DNA of 64,000 nt from contig JAMPIV010021250.1 of assembly GCA_024509875.1 (NCBI GenBank), forward strand, positions 1-64,000, given 5' to 3'. A program made the translations under genes and the position numbers. The DNA comes from Oreohelix idahoensis. Its lineage: Eukaryota > Mollusca > Gastropoda > Stylommatophora > Oreohelicidae. This document shows positions 12,403 through 23,792 of this stretch, one piece after another (position 1 is the first letter of the stretch; each line of letters opens with the position of its first letter). Below the pieces are notes generated by a model that was not told where the DNA came from, made no database searches, and saw nothing but the letters and a program-made list of their open reading frames with translations.

Positions 12403-12672
12403 CTTCTAAACATAGACCATTGTTCAAGTATTTTCGATTAGAGATTGTTTCTTGTTTTGTGTGCGACGGTAACTATATCTACTAGCGTTTTGAGTGATTT
12501 TAGTTTTTAGTTCGTCAATATATTCCACTAGGATTTACTGTGTTAAATTGGCTAGCAGATTAAAATAACTTATAGCTAATTCTTCCAGCCGTAACGTAAA
12601 TTTAATTAACTGTTAGTAACCAGTAAGAGATATTTTAATTGACTAGTAAATGCACTAAGCAATGTAAGACCG

Positions 12673-12767
<95 letters not shown>

Positions 12768-13224
12768 TCTATCCACCATGTGTACATTTTTGTAATTGAC
12801 TAGAATTTATTTCACGGGCTAGAAGAACGATAAGATAAGCGTTACACTTGTGTTTTCTAATCAAAATCTTATAGCCGAGTGGACAATAAATTATACCGTT
12901 GCGCGGGTTTGGATAGAATATTATATTGTGGTTAAATGTTTGTATTTTGTTCCTAAAATCTAGTACGGGTCACAAACCTAAACATACCAGCGGCCTTAAC
13001 CTGAATCTGAGAATAACGGATCTAAGTCCAACAATACCAAAAACCCATTCTTATATAAATATGACTGAGTTACCCCTTTCTCCAGTTCTATTCAGACGTG
13101 ACCAGCCTCTATCTTAATCACCTATCAAAAATCTACGACAACAAGTCCCTTCACCAATACAACGAAAAACTCAATGTATTGCGGACTAATAAAAATATTT
13201 CCACTTTCCCGATGTTTCCTGTAA
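12403..13224. other. Unassigned DNA with a TA microsatellite
   Basis: This follows the G-A target duplication and may begin with the remainder of the interrupted G-B LTR, but I cannot align it to the 53-kb LTR. A (TA)n tract fills 12676-12765. Nothing else is recognisable. Confidence 0.5.
12676..12765. repeat. (TA)n microsatellite
   Basis: About 45 uninterrupted TA units. Confidence 0.97.
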
Positions 13225-13400
13225 CGCAGGTGAGGATAGAGTTTACTGTCCCAAGTTCCATAACCCATTGCAGTTGTTCCACAGCCAGCATGATGCCTTT
13301 TCTGCAGTTTCACTAAGCCTCTTCAGTGCCCTTGTTCTCGACTGTCCCCTCAACCCCAACAGTTTCAATAAATCATAGAAATAATCAGCCTCAACACAAG
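13225..13400 (-). mobile_element. RLE-type LINE (L-D) fragment, end of the endonuclease
   Basis: The reverse strand reads LLGLRGQSRTRALKRLSE then AEKASCWLWNN, matching the C-terminal end of the endonuclease at 16215-16330 and 44150-44260. Both ends are truncated. It lies opposite in orientation to the long L-D copy that follows. Confidence 0.7.
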
Positions 13401-13959
13401 ACTATAACTAAAGAGGTCACATCTAACTGTCATGGGACGCTTGTTAGATCGTAGTTCTAAAAATCAACGGCAAATTCATTGTAGCACAGTCTGAGGGTAA
13501 TGTCTATATAGATTATTAAGTTTACAACTTATCTTAGCGTTGTGTTAAGCAATGGGTAATTACGTTTGGTGTAATTTGAAAATTATTGTGTATGCTTTAT
13601 ATAACTGTCTATATGCCTTGCCTTGTGTCTGAAGGAAGATGGTTAGTCCTATCATATAAATAAAACGTCCTTGCCAGGACTGAGAGTTCTTTTCATTGGT
13701 GTACTGTTGGGTGATGTCCTCAAAGAGCTAACAATTCTTTTCAGGGCGTTACTTTTGAGTAATATGCACAAAGAGTTCATCTTTCATTCTTCCCTTTGAA
13801 TCTGTTAATTCATTATAAGGGAGACAAAACTGTTAATTTTGGCAGAAACTAAGCCAAAGGGAATTAATTATGACTAAGTCAAAAATGTCGATGTAATAAT
13901 TCTTAAATGTATTGTACTGTTGGATGAGGTACTCCCGTTAGACTGACGTACCACGGAAC
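13401..13959. other. Unassigned DNA
   Basis: No coding domain or repeat recognised. A small imperfect palindrome (cgtccttgccaggactg) lies near 13668. Confidence 0.4.
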
Positions 13960-16625
13960 CATGGCCGTTTGATCAAAATAAAGAATCAGATTGGCATCGA
14001 CCAGAAAGCACGGTACAAGTCAGCTCCAGGTCCTAATGGTGTCCCATATGTCGTGAATAAGAGATGTCCTGAAGTTCTGAAACGGCTACTCCATTTGTTG
14101 AAAAATACTTGGAAAAATCAGCTCGTAGGCAAAGAATGGAGAAAGGCGAAAAGACTCTACATCCCGAAGGAACAAAATTCCAAAGACATCAGTCAGTTCA
14201 GGCCAATTTCACTACTTAATGTGGAAGGGAAGATATTCTTCTCAGTGATGGCTAAAAGGCTCACCGCATACCTCCTGGAAAATGGGTACATTGACATTAC
14301 CATCCAGAATGGAGGTATCTCAGGTGCACCATGGTGTCTAGAGCATTTTACAATGATCTGGGAAGAAAATCAAAAGGCAAAATCTGACATAACAAATACC
14401 CATGTAATCTGGTAGGATCTAGCAAATGCTTATGGATCCGTTTCAAACTAGATGTTGTGGCAGGCCCTGGAAATGTACCATAAGAAATTGCAGCAATACT
14501 GAAGCTGTATTTCTCAGGGTTCTCTGTCAGATTTTCAACCAGAGAGTACACAGCGAAGCTGATTGACCTACAAGTTAAAATTGCGATGGGATGTACCATC
14601 TCTCCGATACTATTCGTGTTGGCTATGACGGAAATCCTCAAAGCGGCTGAAATATTTGCAACAGGTCTGAAGCTCAATGGAAGGTGTCACATGTCACCGC
14701 TTAAAGCATTCATGGATGACACAACAACTCTGACATCAGATGAACATCAGGCCCGGAAAATATTAGCACGCCTGGATGAACTAGTCAGCTGGTGTAGAAT
14801 TAGCTTTAAACCTAAGAAGTCTAGAGTTCTATCAATGAGGAAAGGGAAGATATATGTGGTCAGTTTCATGATTTCAACCCAAATAATCCATACTGTCATT
14901 GAGGAACCTGTGAAAACTCTTGGCAGGGTGTATGATGACTCATTAAAAGACTCAAAGGCAGTTCAACAGACAACACGAATGACAGACAGAGAACTACAAA
15001 TCACAGGCCGAAGCAAACTCCTAGGAAAGTTCAAACTATGGTGCCTTCAGTTAATGGTGATACCTAAATTGCAATGGCCACTGCTTATATGTGAAATAAG
15101 CACTAGTACAGTGGAAACTATAGAGCAACAAGTCAACACGTTCATGAGGAAATGGCTAGGAGTACGACCACGTCTATCAGACGTAGTACAGTACTGCAAG
15201 AAGGCAAAGCTTATGCTTCCCTTAAAGTCAGTTGTTAAAGAATACAAAGCAGGAAAGGCAAGACTCGCAACAGATGACTTAGTTAAGTCTATTCAGCGCA
15301 CACTGAAAACTGGAAGGAAGTGGAAAGTGGATTAGGCTGTCGGTGCTGCCCAAGAGTCGCTCAAGGTGAGGGAGAGATAATCGGATACACACAGACAAAT
15401 AGACAGGGATTTGGCCATGGTGACATCCGCTGGTGGTCCAAGGCATCAAACAATGAACGCAGAGATATGATAATTCAGGAGATACGAGGAGCTGAGAATG
15501 ATAAGAGGATGCTAATAGCGTTGCAGCAGGCCCAACAAGGCCAATGGAGTACATTGAATGAGCCCTGAAAAGGTCCTTGACATGGAATGATATATGGCAT
15601 ATGGCACCTCTTAGACTCAGCTTCATTATTAGATCAATTTATGACCTCCTGCCATCGTCCGCAAACGTTGTGAGATGGGGAAAGTCTGATGATACTCAGT
15701 CCCCCCTGTGTCATGAGATGCAGAGACTAGAACACGTCCTCTCAGCTTGCAAGGTGGAAATATGGCAATGATGATACACATGGTGCCACAGTAAAGTGCT
15801 AAATGAGCTGGCTGCTACAATAGACGTGGTAAGGGTGAAGGCGAACAGCAAAGTCAGACCGAGCACCGCAAAAACATACTTCTAAGAGCAGAAAAGTCTG
15901 CACATCGCAAACCAAGTAAATCAAGTAGTAGTTACCATCTCTTCTTCATTGTGCAAATGACTGGTAGATGGCAGTAGACCTACCTGGGATATTTTGAGTA
16001 CCTTCTCAATAGACCAGCTCCACAAAACCCCCAGGGGCATATCCAGAGAGCATCAGATGATCTCGAAGACGGCCAGATATAGTGCTGCATTCATCATCAT
16101 CGCACCATATTATAATGATTGAACTGACCGTGAGATCTGAATCCAGATTGAATGAGCAACACTCGTTCTTGGGTGCAAAAGGTCTCGTGGCTGCCTCAGT
16201 GTATGATCTACTGAAACTGTTGGGGTTGAGCGGACAGTCAAGAACAACAGCACCTAAGAGGCTCAGCGAAACTGCGGAAAAGGCATCATGCTGGCTGTGG
16301 AACAACCGCAACGGGCTATGGAACTCGAGACAGTAATTTGTTATCAACATTGGGGTTACTTTCACAATTGCCTCCTGCTGACAGAAAATGTAAGTGAATT
16401 TGAAAGCTGCAATCAAGGTGGGGTGGGTTCAATTCTCTGCATTAGACAACAGGAGGCTGGCACTTGGGAGTCATGACCTTAGTGGCCCCCTCCCCTTCCT
16501 CAGCCTTAGATTGTAAAGGAGATTAAGGGACCGAAACACTTGATCGACGAGCGGGAATACTTCTGATGATCAGATTGCCTCCTGTTGGATCGCTCTGTAT
16601 AGAGTTTCCTAACATCAAGCGGCTG
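13960..16625 (+). mobile_element. RLE-type LINE L-D, long degenerate copy
   Basis: Plus-strand non-LTR element starting inside RT and running to its 3' tail (gcctcctgttggatcgctctg, about 16580-16600). It is 5'-truncated: there is no DNA-binding N-terminus. The tail matches three other copies (848-1130, 13225-13400 in part, 43030-44490). The family resembles R2/NeSL/HERO-like LINEs, which have a restriction-like endonuclease after RT; the exact clade is inferred. Confidence 0.8.
13969..16345 (+). pseudogene. RT and restriction-like endonuclease of L-D, broken
   Basis: RT block 1 (13969-14415): SAPGPNGVPY, FRPISLLNVEGKIFFSV, and IQNGGISGAPWCLEH. The middle (DLANAYGSV equivalent) is in another frame near 14416-14440. 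RT block 2 (14586-15335): MGCTISPILFVLAMTE, the catalytic FMDDTTTLT (Asp pair at 14715-14720), SFKPKKSR, and LLGKFKLWCLQLM. Next come the linker (about 15340-15570) and a degenerate zinc-finger-like CHEMQRLEHVLSAC (first Cys replaced by Ser). The C-terminal restriction-like endonuclease has RRRPDIVLHS then MIELTV, which supplies the PD...E pattern, and ends near AEKASCWLW (16270-16305). Several stops and frameshifts make it non-functional. In the family it nicks DNA and primes reverse transcription. Confidence 0.78.
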
Positions 16626-18289
16626 TGCACAAGAATGTCCGACATGTCAGAGGAATAATATAGTATAAATCATAAAAAAATACAAACAAGAAAATATTAC
16701 AATAAATGAAATTATGTCCTGATGTAACCAAAAGCTCCGTGTATAAGGTAGATGGTTGAAAGCGACGTGCTGCAATTGAAAAGTTGCAACACCTTCATTT
16801 AAAAAAAAATAGACAAATGTGTGTGGAAACTATGAACTGGTATCAGTGGACTAATATTTTCACTGGCATACGCATAGTGTCCAGACGACGGTGAGGAGTC
16901 AACCACATCATCGTCTCACGCAAGTTAACTAATATGGGACATTACAAAACTAGACATCCGCACCACTGGTGTGATGAATAGTACAGCCATTGACATTATC
17001 TTGTTGATGTAAATAGATTTCTTGTTAGATGTTATATATATATCTAAAGTGCACATCTTTATTATACATTAAAATGATTAAAGTGCTTTGTTTTTATTTA
17101 TAATTGCAGTTATTTAATCTCTTAACAAGACGGATTTTTGGGCAACCTCTTTCTGATCTCTCGTTCACTACGGTAGTAATCAGTTACATTTTTGTACTGA
17201 TTTTATTGCGATTTTTTTCTGAGTCGCACCCTCTATGTTTCTCTGCACTGTTGCAGATATCTTGAATTTTCCTTCTTACACCCCTCTCAGAGATAAGTCA
17301 TCATGTCTGTTTGTTAATCGTCCCTTCCTTTTAAAGCTTTGCAAGGAGCGGCATAGATAATATTAGCGACAACCATGTTGGCTATCGCGAGTACAGTAGA
17401 CATTAAACTACAGGTTGAACACTAAAATCGCTCTGCGTATTTGCTTAATTGCCGATAAGGCGAGACTGCGCTCGTCGTCAAGCTGGTAATACGGGATGAC
17501 ACAGTTTGGATAGATAGGACTGACAAGATTTCTTTGGATAAAGTAATAAGATGTTACTTCTTACACACATTGCTGAGAGAGTTTATCGATGTGTTTGTGT
17601 GTTGGCTCAAAAGGTATAGGAGGTTTGATTGACATATACGGAAGACGTCACCTAAGTATCACGCGCAAAATTAGTTCATGTCTGAATATTTTGAGATTAC
17701 CTCACCCAACAGTTTTGTTTGAAATGATTGGAGCTTGAATAGCTTCATAACAAACAGATGCGGATGCAGGAAATGAATATAATCTGACACGTTTCAATGT
17801 TAAGACACTGTGAGATTTACACTTGTTAAGACACAACCAGACTTGCCAGAAGTTAGAATTCAGAATTTCCATTTATCAGACAGGGCGTTGTGGAACAATA
17901 TTGAAAGACTTACATAGCCCAGGAAAACCATTTTAATAAGGAAGGCTAAGGAAACTGACAGGTACGGAGTCACAGAGGGAATTCTTTTATAAAATTAACG
18001 ACCCCAAGAACACGTGTAAGAGGCCTAATCAAGTGCCTTAACTTCATTTATCTGAGAAAAAATTCTGCGAGCCAGGATTGGCGTAAGTTGTCATTTTACA
18101 TTTTAAATTTTTCATTACTCTAATATATATTACCATGTGAATATTAATATGTGAAAATCGAAAGAAAAGAAAGTTTCTCTCGAGGGATTAAATTTAATTC
18201 TCATCAAGGGTAACTTATGAGATAGATGGGATGGTAGAATATTAGAAACGGGACACACACGTATGTGCCGGGAAACACAATGCTCAGGA
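16626..18289. other. Unassigned DNA
   Basis: No ORF of note and no element end that I can prove. The stretch around 17080-17115 vaguely resembles 57425-57470, so the segmental duplication described below may reach this far; that is a weak observation. Confidence 0.4.
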
Positions 18290-19155
18290 GAGCATTTCGT
18301 TTCTATTCTTTTACCATAGTTGCTGGTAGTGGTACCAGTGAAGGTACTAATCTCTGGAACAAAGTGAGGGTAGAAGTAGATTGACGTAGAAACGCGGTCA
18401 CCAGGTTAGAAGTTATGCCTTGGTTGTTCTGGCAACGTGCTGCACCTTTAAGCTTAACCAGAGACGCGAGAACTCAAGTGACCTATCTGCACAGAACCCA
18501 TCAGCAGAAGCAGAAACTGCTATTGACAGCTAAGTGAAACCTATAAGCTGCCAAAGTGAACTTTATTTTATAAAACCTACTATTATTCAATGATGAACAT
18601 TTTCTTTTAAACTATTCAATTATTTTAACCCTTGTAAATACTAAATGATTATTAAATCTGTTACTTGTTAATATACAAATTTAACTTCGATTTAATCATT
18701 TTAAATTTACTCCATGTTTGTATCATTCAATTTACTAAACACAAAATAAAAAGAGCTAGACCAGAATAATAAGAATCCCACTGAGTAAATCAGAGGTGAG
18801 GGCTTGACGAGCTAAACATAATAATTGCTTAATCCTTCATAAATGTTGTCGGCAGATTATAGAATTAACGTGCTCAGCCAATGCTGCATTTTTTTTCGCC
18901 TTTTCTGAACATCCACTCCTTTCCCCACACTGCAGGATAGCGTTCAGAGATTTCTTTCTGCAATCAACTTTTCTGCTTGGGACTGAAAGAGTTAATACTC
19001 CCGTGGGATAGAAGCGTCATTACCCTTCTATCTACATCTCTGCCAAGAGTAATCTCGTGCGAAGGTAGACACCTTTGAGGAACTACTGTAGATACTCTTG
19101 AGTTTTGGCCACTGTTGGACCACTACTGCAAAGCAGGGGAGGCAATACCGTCACA
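18290..19155 (+). mobile_element. LTR of Gypsy family G-C, plus orientation
   Basis: This is the reverse complement of 36955-37700. Shared blocks are the end ccgtcaca/tgtgacgg, ggccactgttggaccactactgc, and cacgttgccagaac/cacgttcccagaac. It ends CA at 19155 with no primer-binding site after it, so it is a solo or 3' LTR. The left border was not found; homology is clear to about 18290. Confidence 0.65.
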
Positions 19156-20027
19156 TTAACTTTCCAGTTATAATTGTGTTAAATGGTTAAGCAGTAATAA
19201 TTAAACTTGTTAGCGAATACAGTCACATATTGAAATAATAACCATGCACCATAGGATAGGTCTAGCGAGAAGGTGATTTACCTATCAGTTCTCATCTAAA
19301 GCTATCATCTGAACTGTGTGGTTAACTACCTGACGTCTTGTACCATCCCTACCTACAGTTCACCAGTTCTCTTCTCTTATTCTGGGGTAATAATCTTCTA
19401 TTCATTCTCTATCACGCCACGACTAGTTAATATTCAACTCCCATCTCGTCGCAAGCTATAACGAAAAAAACACAAAGGAAAGTATAGGAGACATATAAAA
19501 TAAATAATAAAAAAAAAGAGTTTAAAATCACGTGTCCACAGGATATGTAGTCTTGCCAGACATTTATCTAAGCTCTATGCTCCTCCAGGAGATAAATGTC
19601 TGATTTCTTATAAAATGGTACAGATAGTCCAATACCAGAAACAGCCGAGAAGGAGTGAAGTGATAGAGACTTTACCAAACTAGGTTCAAATTTGTTATGT
19701 GGCGGTGTGACTAGTTCTCTTTTTCGCTGTCTTTGCCTTCACCAACGCAACAACAGAATAAGATACCCTTTTATATATGATATAAAACAAGGAGATCATT
19801 TTGAATTGTGTCCCGAGTACCCTTCTTCCTGCGTTGTTCGGTCTAAATAAGCTTTTATTACCCCGGGAATTACAGTACAAAGTCTACCTGGTAATTCCAT
19901 GAACATGTTTCCCCAGTCATAAGCCGAGGATTCGTCAGTAAAAGAGACACTAGCAATTCTAGTGTCATTGATTCAACCTCAGTCATACACTAATACTGGA
20001 TTAACTTGTCCGAGCTGATTCTTCCTT
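19156..20027. other. Non-coding DNA, partly shared with copy 2 of the unknown gene
   Basis: About 19240-19400 (cataggataggtctagcgag, ccctacctacagttcaccag) resembles 57585-57730, which lies just beyond the last exon of copy 2. This is the downstream flank of exon copy 1, pushed away from its exons by insertions at about 19.4-21.5 kb. Nothing else is recognised in 19400-20027. Confidence 0.5.
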
Positions 20028-21139
20028 TTCTTTCTTTGATCCTTAGCTGCCGACCGTCAGAGTAGTCAGTGGGCATCACGCCTAGTGGCGTCTTGTAGGG
20101 CAACAACAAATTGATTCCACTTTGCTCGGTCGGCGGCCATCCTTCGTACAGTGCCCCAACACTGGTTCATTCTTTGCATCTCAGCCTCCACAGTCCTCCG
20201 CCAGGTTGTTTTTGGTCGGCCTCTCTTTCGTTTTCCTTCAGGGGTCCAAAGTATAGCTGTTCTTGTGATGGCATCCTGGTCTCTTCTGAGGACATAGCCT
20301 ACCCAGCTCCAACGTCTGCCAGCAGAATAATGGCTATACATTCATTGTGCTGTCCATCCTCTCTTCCAGAGTAAAGTACTGTTTCTCCTGTTGCTGTTTT
20401 AACTTTTCCTGCCCCTGTCCATCTACTCTCGCTTATCCCTAGAAAGTGTAACCTATAGTTTCTCATTTCTGCCGTGATCTGTTTTAGTTTACCCGTCTCA
20501 TTCATTGTCCTGACATTCCAAAATCCTATTCTTGTATCATGTTTTGCGGTCAGGACGTCCGTTCTCATGTCAGTGGCTTCCTTTCGGCTTTCACCACTGA
20601 CAGTCAATTTCCGACACAGAGAATTTGACAAGAAAAGAAAGTTTTGGAACAAATATATATTCAACCTAAGACATGTTTGTTGCACTGTGGATGTGCTAAC
20701 GACATTCATCTCGTTTATAGTGTTTTCTATAGTCTTAATAATCACTTCTAGTGTCATTTTCACAATTAGCTTCCGAAACTGAGATAAATGTAGAAGAGAA
20801 ATACAATTACAATCTTCTTAATCAGACATGTAAACATGTCTCAGACTCCGGATGTCCGTCCCGCAGCAAAGTTTGTTTATTCGTTGTTGTTTCCGTAACT
20901 TCAATTTTCTTTTTACATAGACAGGGGTGTCAGCCCTATGCTAAAACCCCCAACCTGGAGGACCAGGGTGTCTGCTTTAGTCTGACCCCTGCCCGCGCAA
21001 ACCTGTCCAGCTTGGTAGAACCTTCCAGGAGTAAAACTCCCGCTGCCATAGCTCTAGGGGTAATCAGGGTACTCAAGCCGCCATACCTCGATAGAGCTGA
21101 TTCGTATCTACTAAATTTGTCGGATCTGAAGTATCAGTT
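20028..21139 (-). pseudogene. LINE L-A copy a: endonuclease start fused to RT end by internal deletion
   Basis: On the minus strand this reads: a GC-richer 5' segment (21139-20880), an intervening repeat R (20605-20870), the start of an APE-type endonuclease (RIGFWNVRTMNETGKL, LHFLGISESRWTGAGK, TVLYSGRE; 20590-20345), then directly the C-terminal tail of the RT ORF (AGRRWSWVGYVLRRD, GRPKTTWRRTVEAEMQRM; 20330-20066). About 2.4 kb, compared with copy f, is missing at the junction near 20325. The junction shows short shared sequence and no GT/AG, which argues against a spliced transcript. The 3' end has the family's ctt-rich tail (gaa on the sense strand). The family resembles RTE-like LINEs whose endonuclease is related to craniofacial development protein 2; the clade is inferred. 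Confidence 0.75.
20605..20870 (+). repeat. Repeat R, third copy, inside L-A copy a
   Basis: Matches the reverse complement of 34370-34625 and of 59200-59460 (catgtttRytg, ctcgtttatagtgttttct, attacaatcttcttaatcagac). It is in the opposite orientation to the other two copies and sits between the 5' segment and the endonuclease of L-A copy a, so it has moved independently. Its nature is unknown. Confidence 0.6.
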
Positions 21140-21255
21140 TTAAAAAAAAAATAAAGTTTTGCCTCGTTTTGGCGAGGCGCGTCCCGTTCAACCTAGTCGG
21201 TTATATTAGGGCGCATGTCCAAATATAAAAGACCCTTAGATCTACTGTTTAGCAG
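21140..21255. mobile_element. Small hairpin retroposon, copy 1
   Basis: A 116-bp unit flanked by a 13-bp direct repeat, tgaagtatcagtt (21127-21139, 21256-21268). It starts with an A-rich tract, then a perfect 6-bp hairpin GCCTCG/CGAGGC with a TTTTGG loop, a conserved middle (gttcaacctagtcggttata, agggcgcatgtcc), a TATAAAAG box, and a second hairpin AGACC-CTTA-GATCT (one pair lost here). It has no coding capacity. See copies at 21379, 36517 and 45560. Confidence 0.75.
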
Positions 21256-21378
21256 TGAAGTATCAGTTAATCAAGTGATCGTCTGAATGCTTCTGCATGA
21301 GGGGTAATAAGAGATACAGCACCTGAACAAACTAAGTATTCTTCGTTTGCAGTGGTCAGTGGCATTCTACAAGAGTTT

Positions 21379-21506
21379 TCTTTTTTTTTCTTGTTATAAC
21401 GTTTTGCCTCGTTTTGGCGAGGCGCGTTCCGTTCAACCTAGTCGGTTATATTAGGGCGCATATCCAAACACAAAAGACCCTTAGGTCTGAGATTTATAAT
21501 ATTATC
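21379..21506. mobile_element. Small hairpin retroposon, copy 2
   Basis: A 128-bp unit flanked by the 9-bp repeat caagagttt (21370-21378, 21507-21515). Same core as copy 1, with both hairpins intact (GCCTCG/CGAGGC and AGACC/GGTCT). The TATA-like box is changed to cacaaaag. The left tail is T-rich rather than A-rich. Confidence 0.75.
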
Positions 21507-21515
21507 CAAGAGTTT

Positions 21516-21789
21516 ACGTCTTCTTGTTCGAGTTTAACGTTTGTTAAAGAGAGATTTCCGGAAGGATTAATGAAGTGTTCTACTTCACGAGTACCAACAG
21601 ACAAACCTTTTCCGCCAGAACAAGGGCATACTGCAGATTACTACGTCCTTTCTATCGCTTTAGGATATCTCATACTTCTTTACTGCAGGATGAGCTACTC
21701 TCTTGTTAACAATGTTTGTATAACATTACTCAAACTAACAAGTGTAAACAATATACAGCAGAAACCATTAAACAATCACGGATAAATAC
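21516..21789 (-). pseudogene. Decayed equivalent of exon E3, gene copy 1
   Basis: The stretch 21595-21720 aligns with exon E3 of copy 2 (57737-57880): RYPKAIER is still readable, but two stops and frame breaks follow immediately. The downstream codons of copy 2 have no open counterpart. If E3 is a true exon, copy 1 has lost it; if not, this is only decaying intron or flank. It also contains the right target repeat of retroposon copy 2. Confidence 0.5.
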
Positions 21790-21924
21790 AAACTTGTATC
21801 GACTGGGGTCGGTGAAGTTGTATGGCCTCACATAAATAATGTTGTCACTGCTCTCGGTAATCACACACAGCTGTAACCTGTGTATAATTCCATCCAGTGA
21901 TTCCTCCACCAGCAACATCGGGTC
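21790..21924 (-). CDS. Exon E2 of an unrecognised duplicated gene, copy 1
   Basis: 135 bases, 45 codons, phase 0 at both ends, with an AG acceptor just upstream (sense tag|GACCCG) and GTATTT after the last codon (AAGTTT|GTATTT). It reads DPMLLVEESLDGIIHRL, then QLCVITESSDNIIYVRPYNF and TDPSRYKF. The partner exon in copy 2 (57974-58108) has the same length and borders. About 84 percent of bases agree and many differences are silent, while the flanking introns are much less alike, so selection has acted on the protein. No known domain recognised. The frame stays open for about 19 codons past the donor, so a read-through end is possible. Confidence 0.6.
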
Positions 21925-22264
21925 CTATGTTTTAAAAAACAAGGAGTTTTTCAAGTCACTAAAAATGTGTTACTTTATTACGAGGGTATCCTGGCCAGGA
22001 ATCCTTTGTTTATCGTAACACATGTAACGACCTGGTGATTATTTTTACTTGGTGGTGTATGCATTAGTACACCCCTGTCTAGTTCCCAGGGGTCTATGAT
22101 GAGACATAAGTAGACAAGACCTACTGAACCTTCAGTAAGATATGTTGTACAAGTGAGCTAATATAACGCTGTGCTAGCAGTCTGGCAACCGCATCATGTA
22201 ATAAACATTGCTACAAAAACCAAAACCATCAGAGGATGTCAATAATTTGCAAGCAGCGAAAAGG
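21925..22264. other. Intron-like flank of exon E2, copy 1
   Basis: Upstream side (in gene sense) of exon E2. It aligns patchily with 58110-58540 (ttttcaagtcactaaaaat, aggggtctatgatga, gctagcagYctg). No coding signal. Confidence 0.5.
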
Positions 22265-22510
22265 AAACTGATGATGATGACGATGATGATTATAAACATG
22301 ATCATAATGATGATGATTACGATGATAAAGATGATGATTATAATAATGATCATAATGATGATGATTACGATGATAAAGATGATGATTATAAAAATGATGA
22401 TTATGATGATGATTACGATGATAAAGATGATGATTATAAAAATGATCATTATGATGATGATTACAATGATAAAGATGATGATTATACAAATGATTATTAT
22501 GATGATGATT
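22265..22510. repeat. GAT-rich minisatellite
   Basis: About five imperfect copies of a unit of roughly 45 bases built on gatgatgattacgatgataa with gat and aat trinucleotides. The apparent open frames on both strands are a by-product of the 3-base periodicity. Confidence 0.85.
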
Positions 22511-22596
22511 ATGAGACTTTACAAACATTACAGGGATTGAGAGAAAAGACGCATGAATAAATAAGCAGACACATAGACGGGCAGAACACACATACT

Positions 22597-22599
22597 GAC

Positions 22600-22672
<73 letters not shown>
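22597..22672. repeat. (GATA)n, left of F-type LTR
   Basis: About 17 GATA units ending exactly at the start of the LTR at 22673. The array resumes at 24647, so both are parts of one array split by the insertion. Confidence 0.95.
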
Positions 22673-23792
22673 TGTGACAGCGCCATCTGTTCACCGCCTT
22701 TTTGTCTGTCGTTCTCTACCTTTTTTACTACAACATAGTGATTTGGCAGCCACCTTAGTGTTACTCAGCCAGGATCTAAAAATAGAACATTAGTAATATC
22801 GCTTACGGATAGCAGCCAATCAGAAGAGAGGAGCACCGAAGTTGCCCGGCGATTGAAATCCTCTGTTATTTCCACGCTAAACGCTGGGGCAAGTCGCTGT
22901 TAATGTCTAGTTCAAGAACATGCCTAGGACTTGTGAATAGACATAATATTATTCTCCAACATTCTAAAGTCTTTATAGTGTTAGAGAGGATATGGAATCA
23001 CCATCTTTGTGCCTTAGTATTTTTAATAATTACGCCTCGTATATACTTAATTCAATATTATTTGTATTTCGCGTGCGGTTTGTTTCAGATCTAAATTTAT
23101 TCAGACATGGCGTGGCTGGAGCAGATGATCCATGTTCAAGAAATATAACACGTGGCCGGTATTAGAACTGACATATTCGGTTATTACATTTGTATATGAA
23201 ATTAATGGTTAAGGATTTCCATATTATTTGGGGTTAAGGAAACCTTCAATGATCTTATGTAAATCCCACACGTCGGTTTGAATAATATTTAATTGTGGTG
23301 CGATTTAGATTGTTATATTTATTAACTACGGTGCTGATGCCGAAATAGTTTATTTTAGTGTGGTGAGTGCTGCAATTTACTAATATTTTACAGCTTACTA
23401 GAATAAAGTCCTGTGCTTCTTCAGTAATGTTAGACTGATAATGTGGTGTAAGTATTAGTAAGATCGGCTATAGCTAATTGATGTTAGCTTTCTTAGTTTC
23501 ATACTCCTTTATACAGTGTAAAATCTATATTGTTTATCTGTACTGCTTTAAATAGCTTTGCTAAGCCATTATTTCTATAATATTTAGTATTATAATGTAA
23601 GGTTACTATAGAATGTACAACCACGCAGCTTAGCTCGGTTGTTATCGTGTCTGTATTCTGTTCTCGCAAGATCGCAGCCACGTATTTACTCCTAGTGATG
23701 TATTTAGTTCTAGTCATTAATATGCCTTGTAAATATGATACCCCTACTTTTGGTACGTGGAGCACATTTGAGACATAAACGTTCCTCTGTTT

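Noticed and set aside
13220..13400. Part of the long L-D copy that starts at 13960
   Set aside because: It is in the opposite orientation and carries the 3' end of the endonuclease, so it is a separate fragment.
20125..20374. Plus-strand 87-codon frame
   Set aside because: Antisense of the L-A C-terminal tail; the same shadow recurs at 26714, 55173 and 60058.
22174..22694. Long open frames on both strands (Met/Ile- and His/Asn-rich, then Ser-Ile-Tyr-Leu runs)
   Set aside because: Artefacts of GAT minisatellite and GATA microsatellite periodicity.
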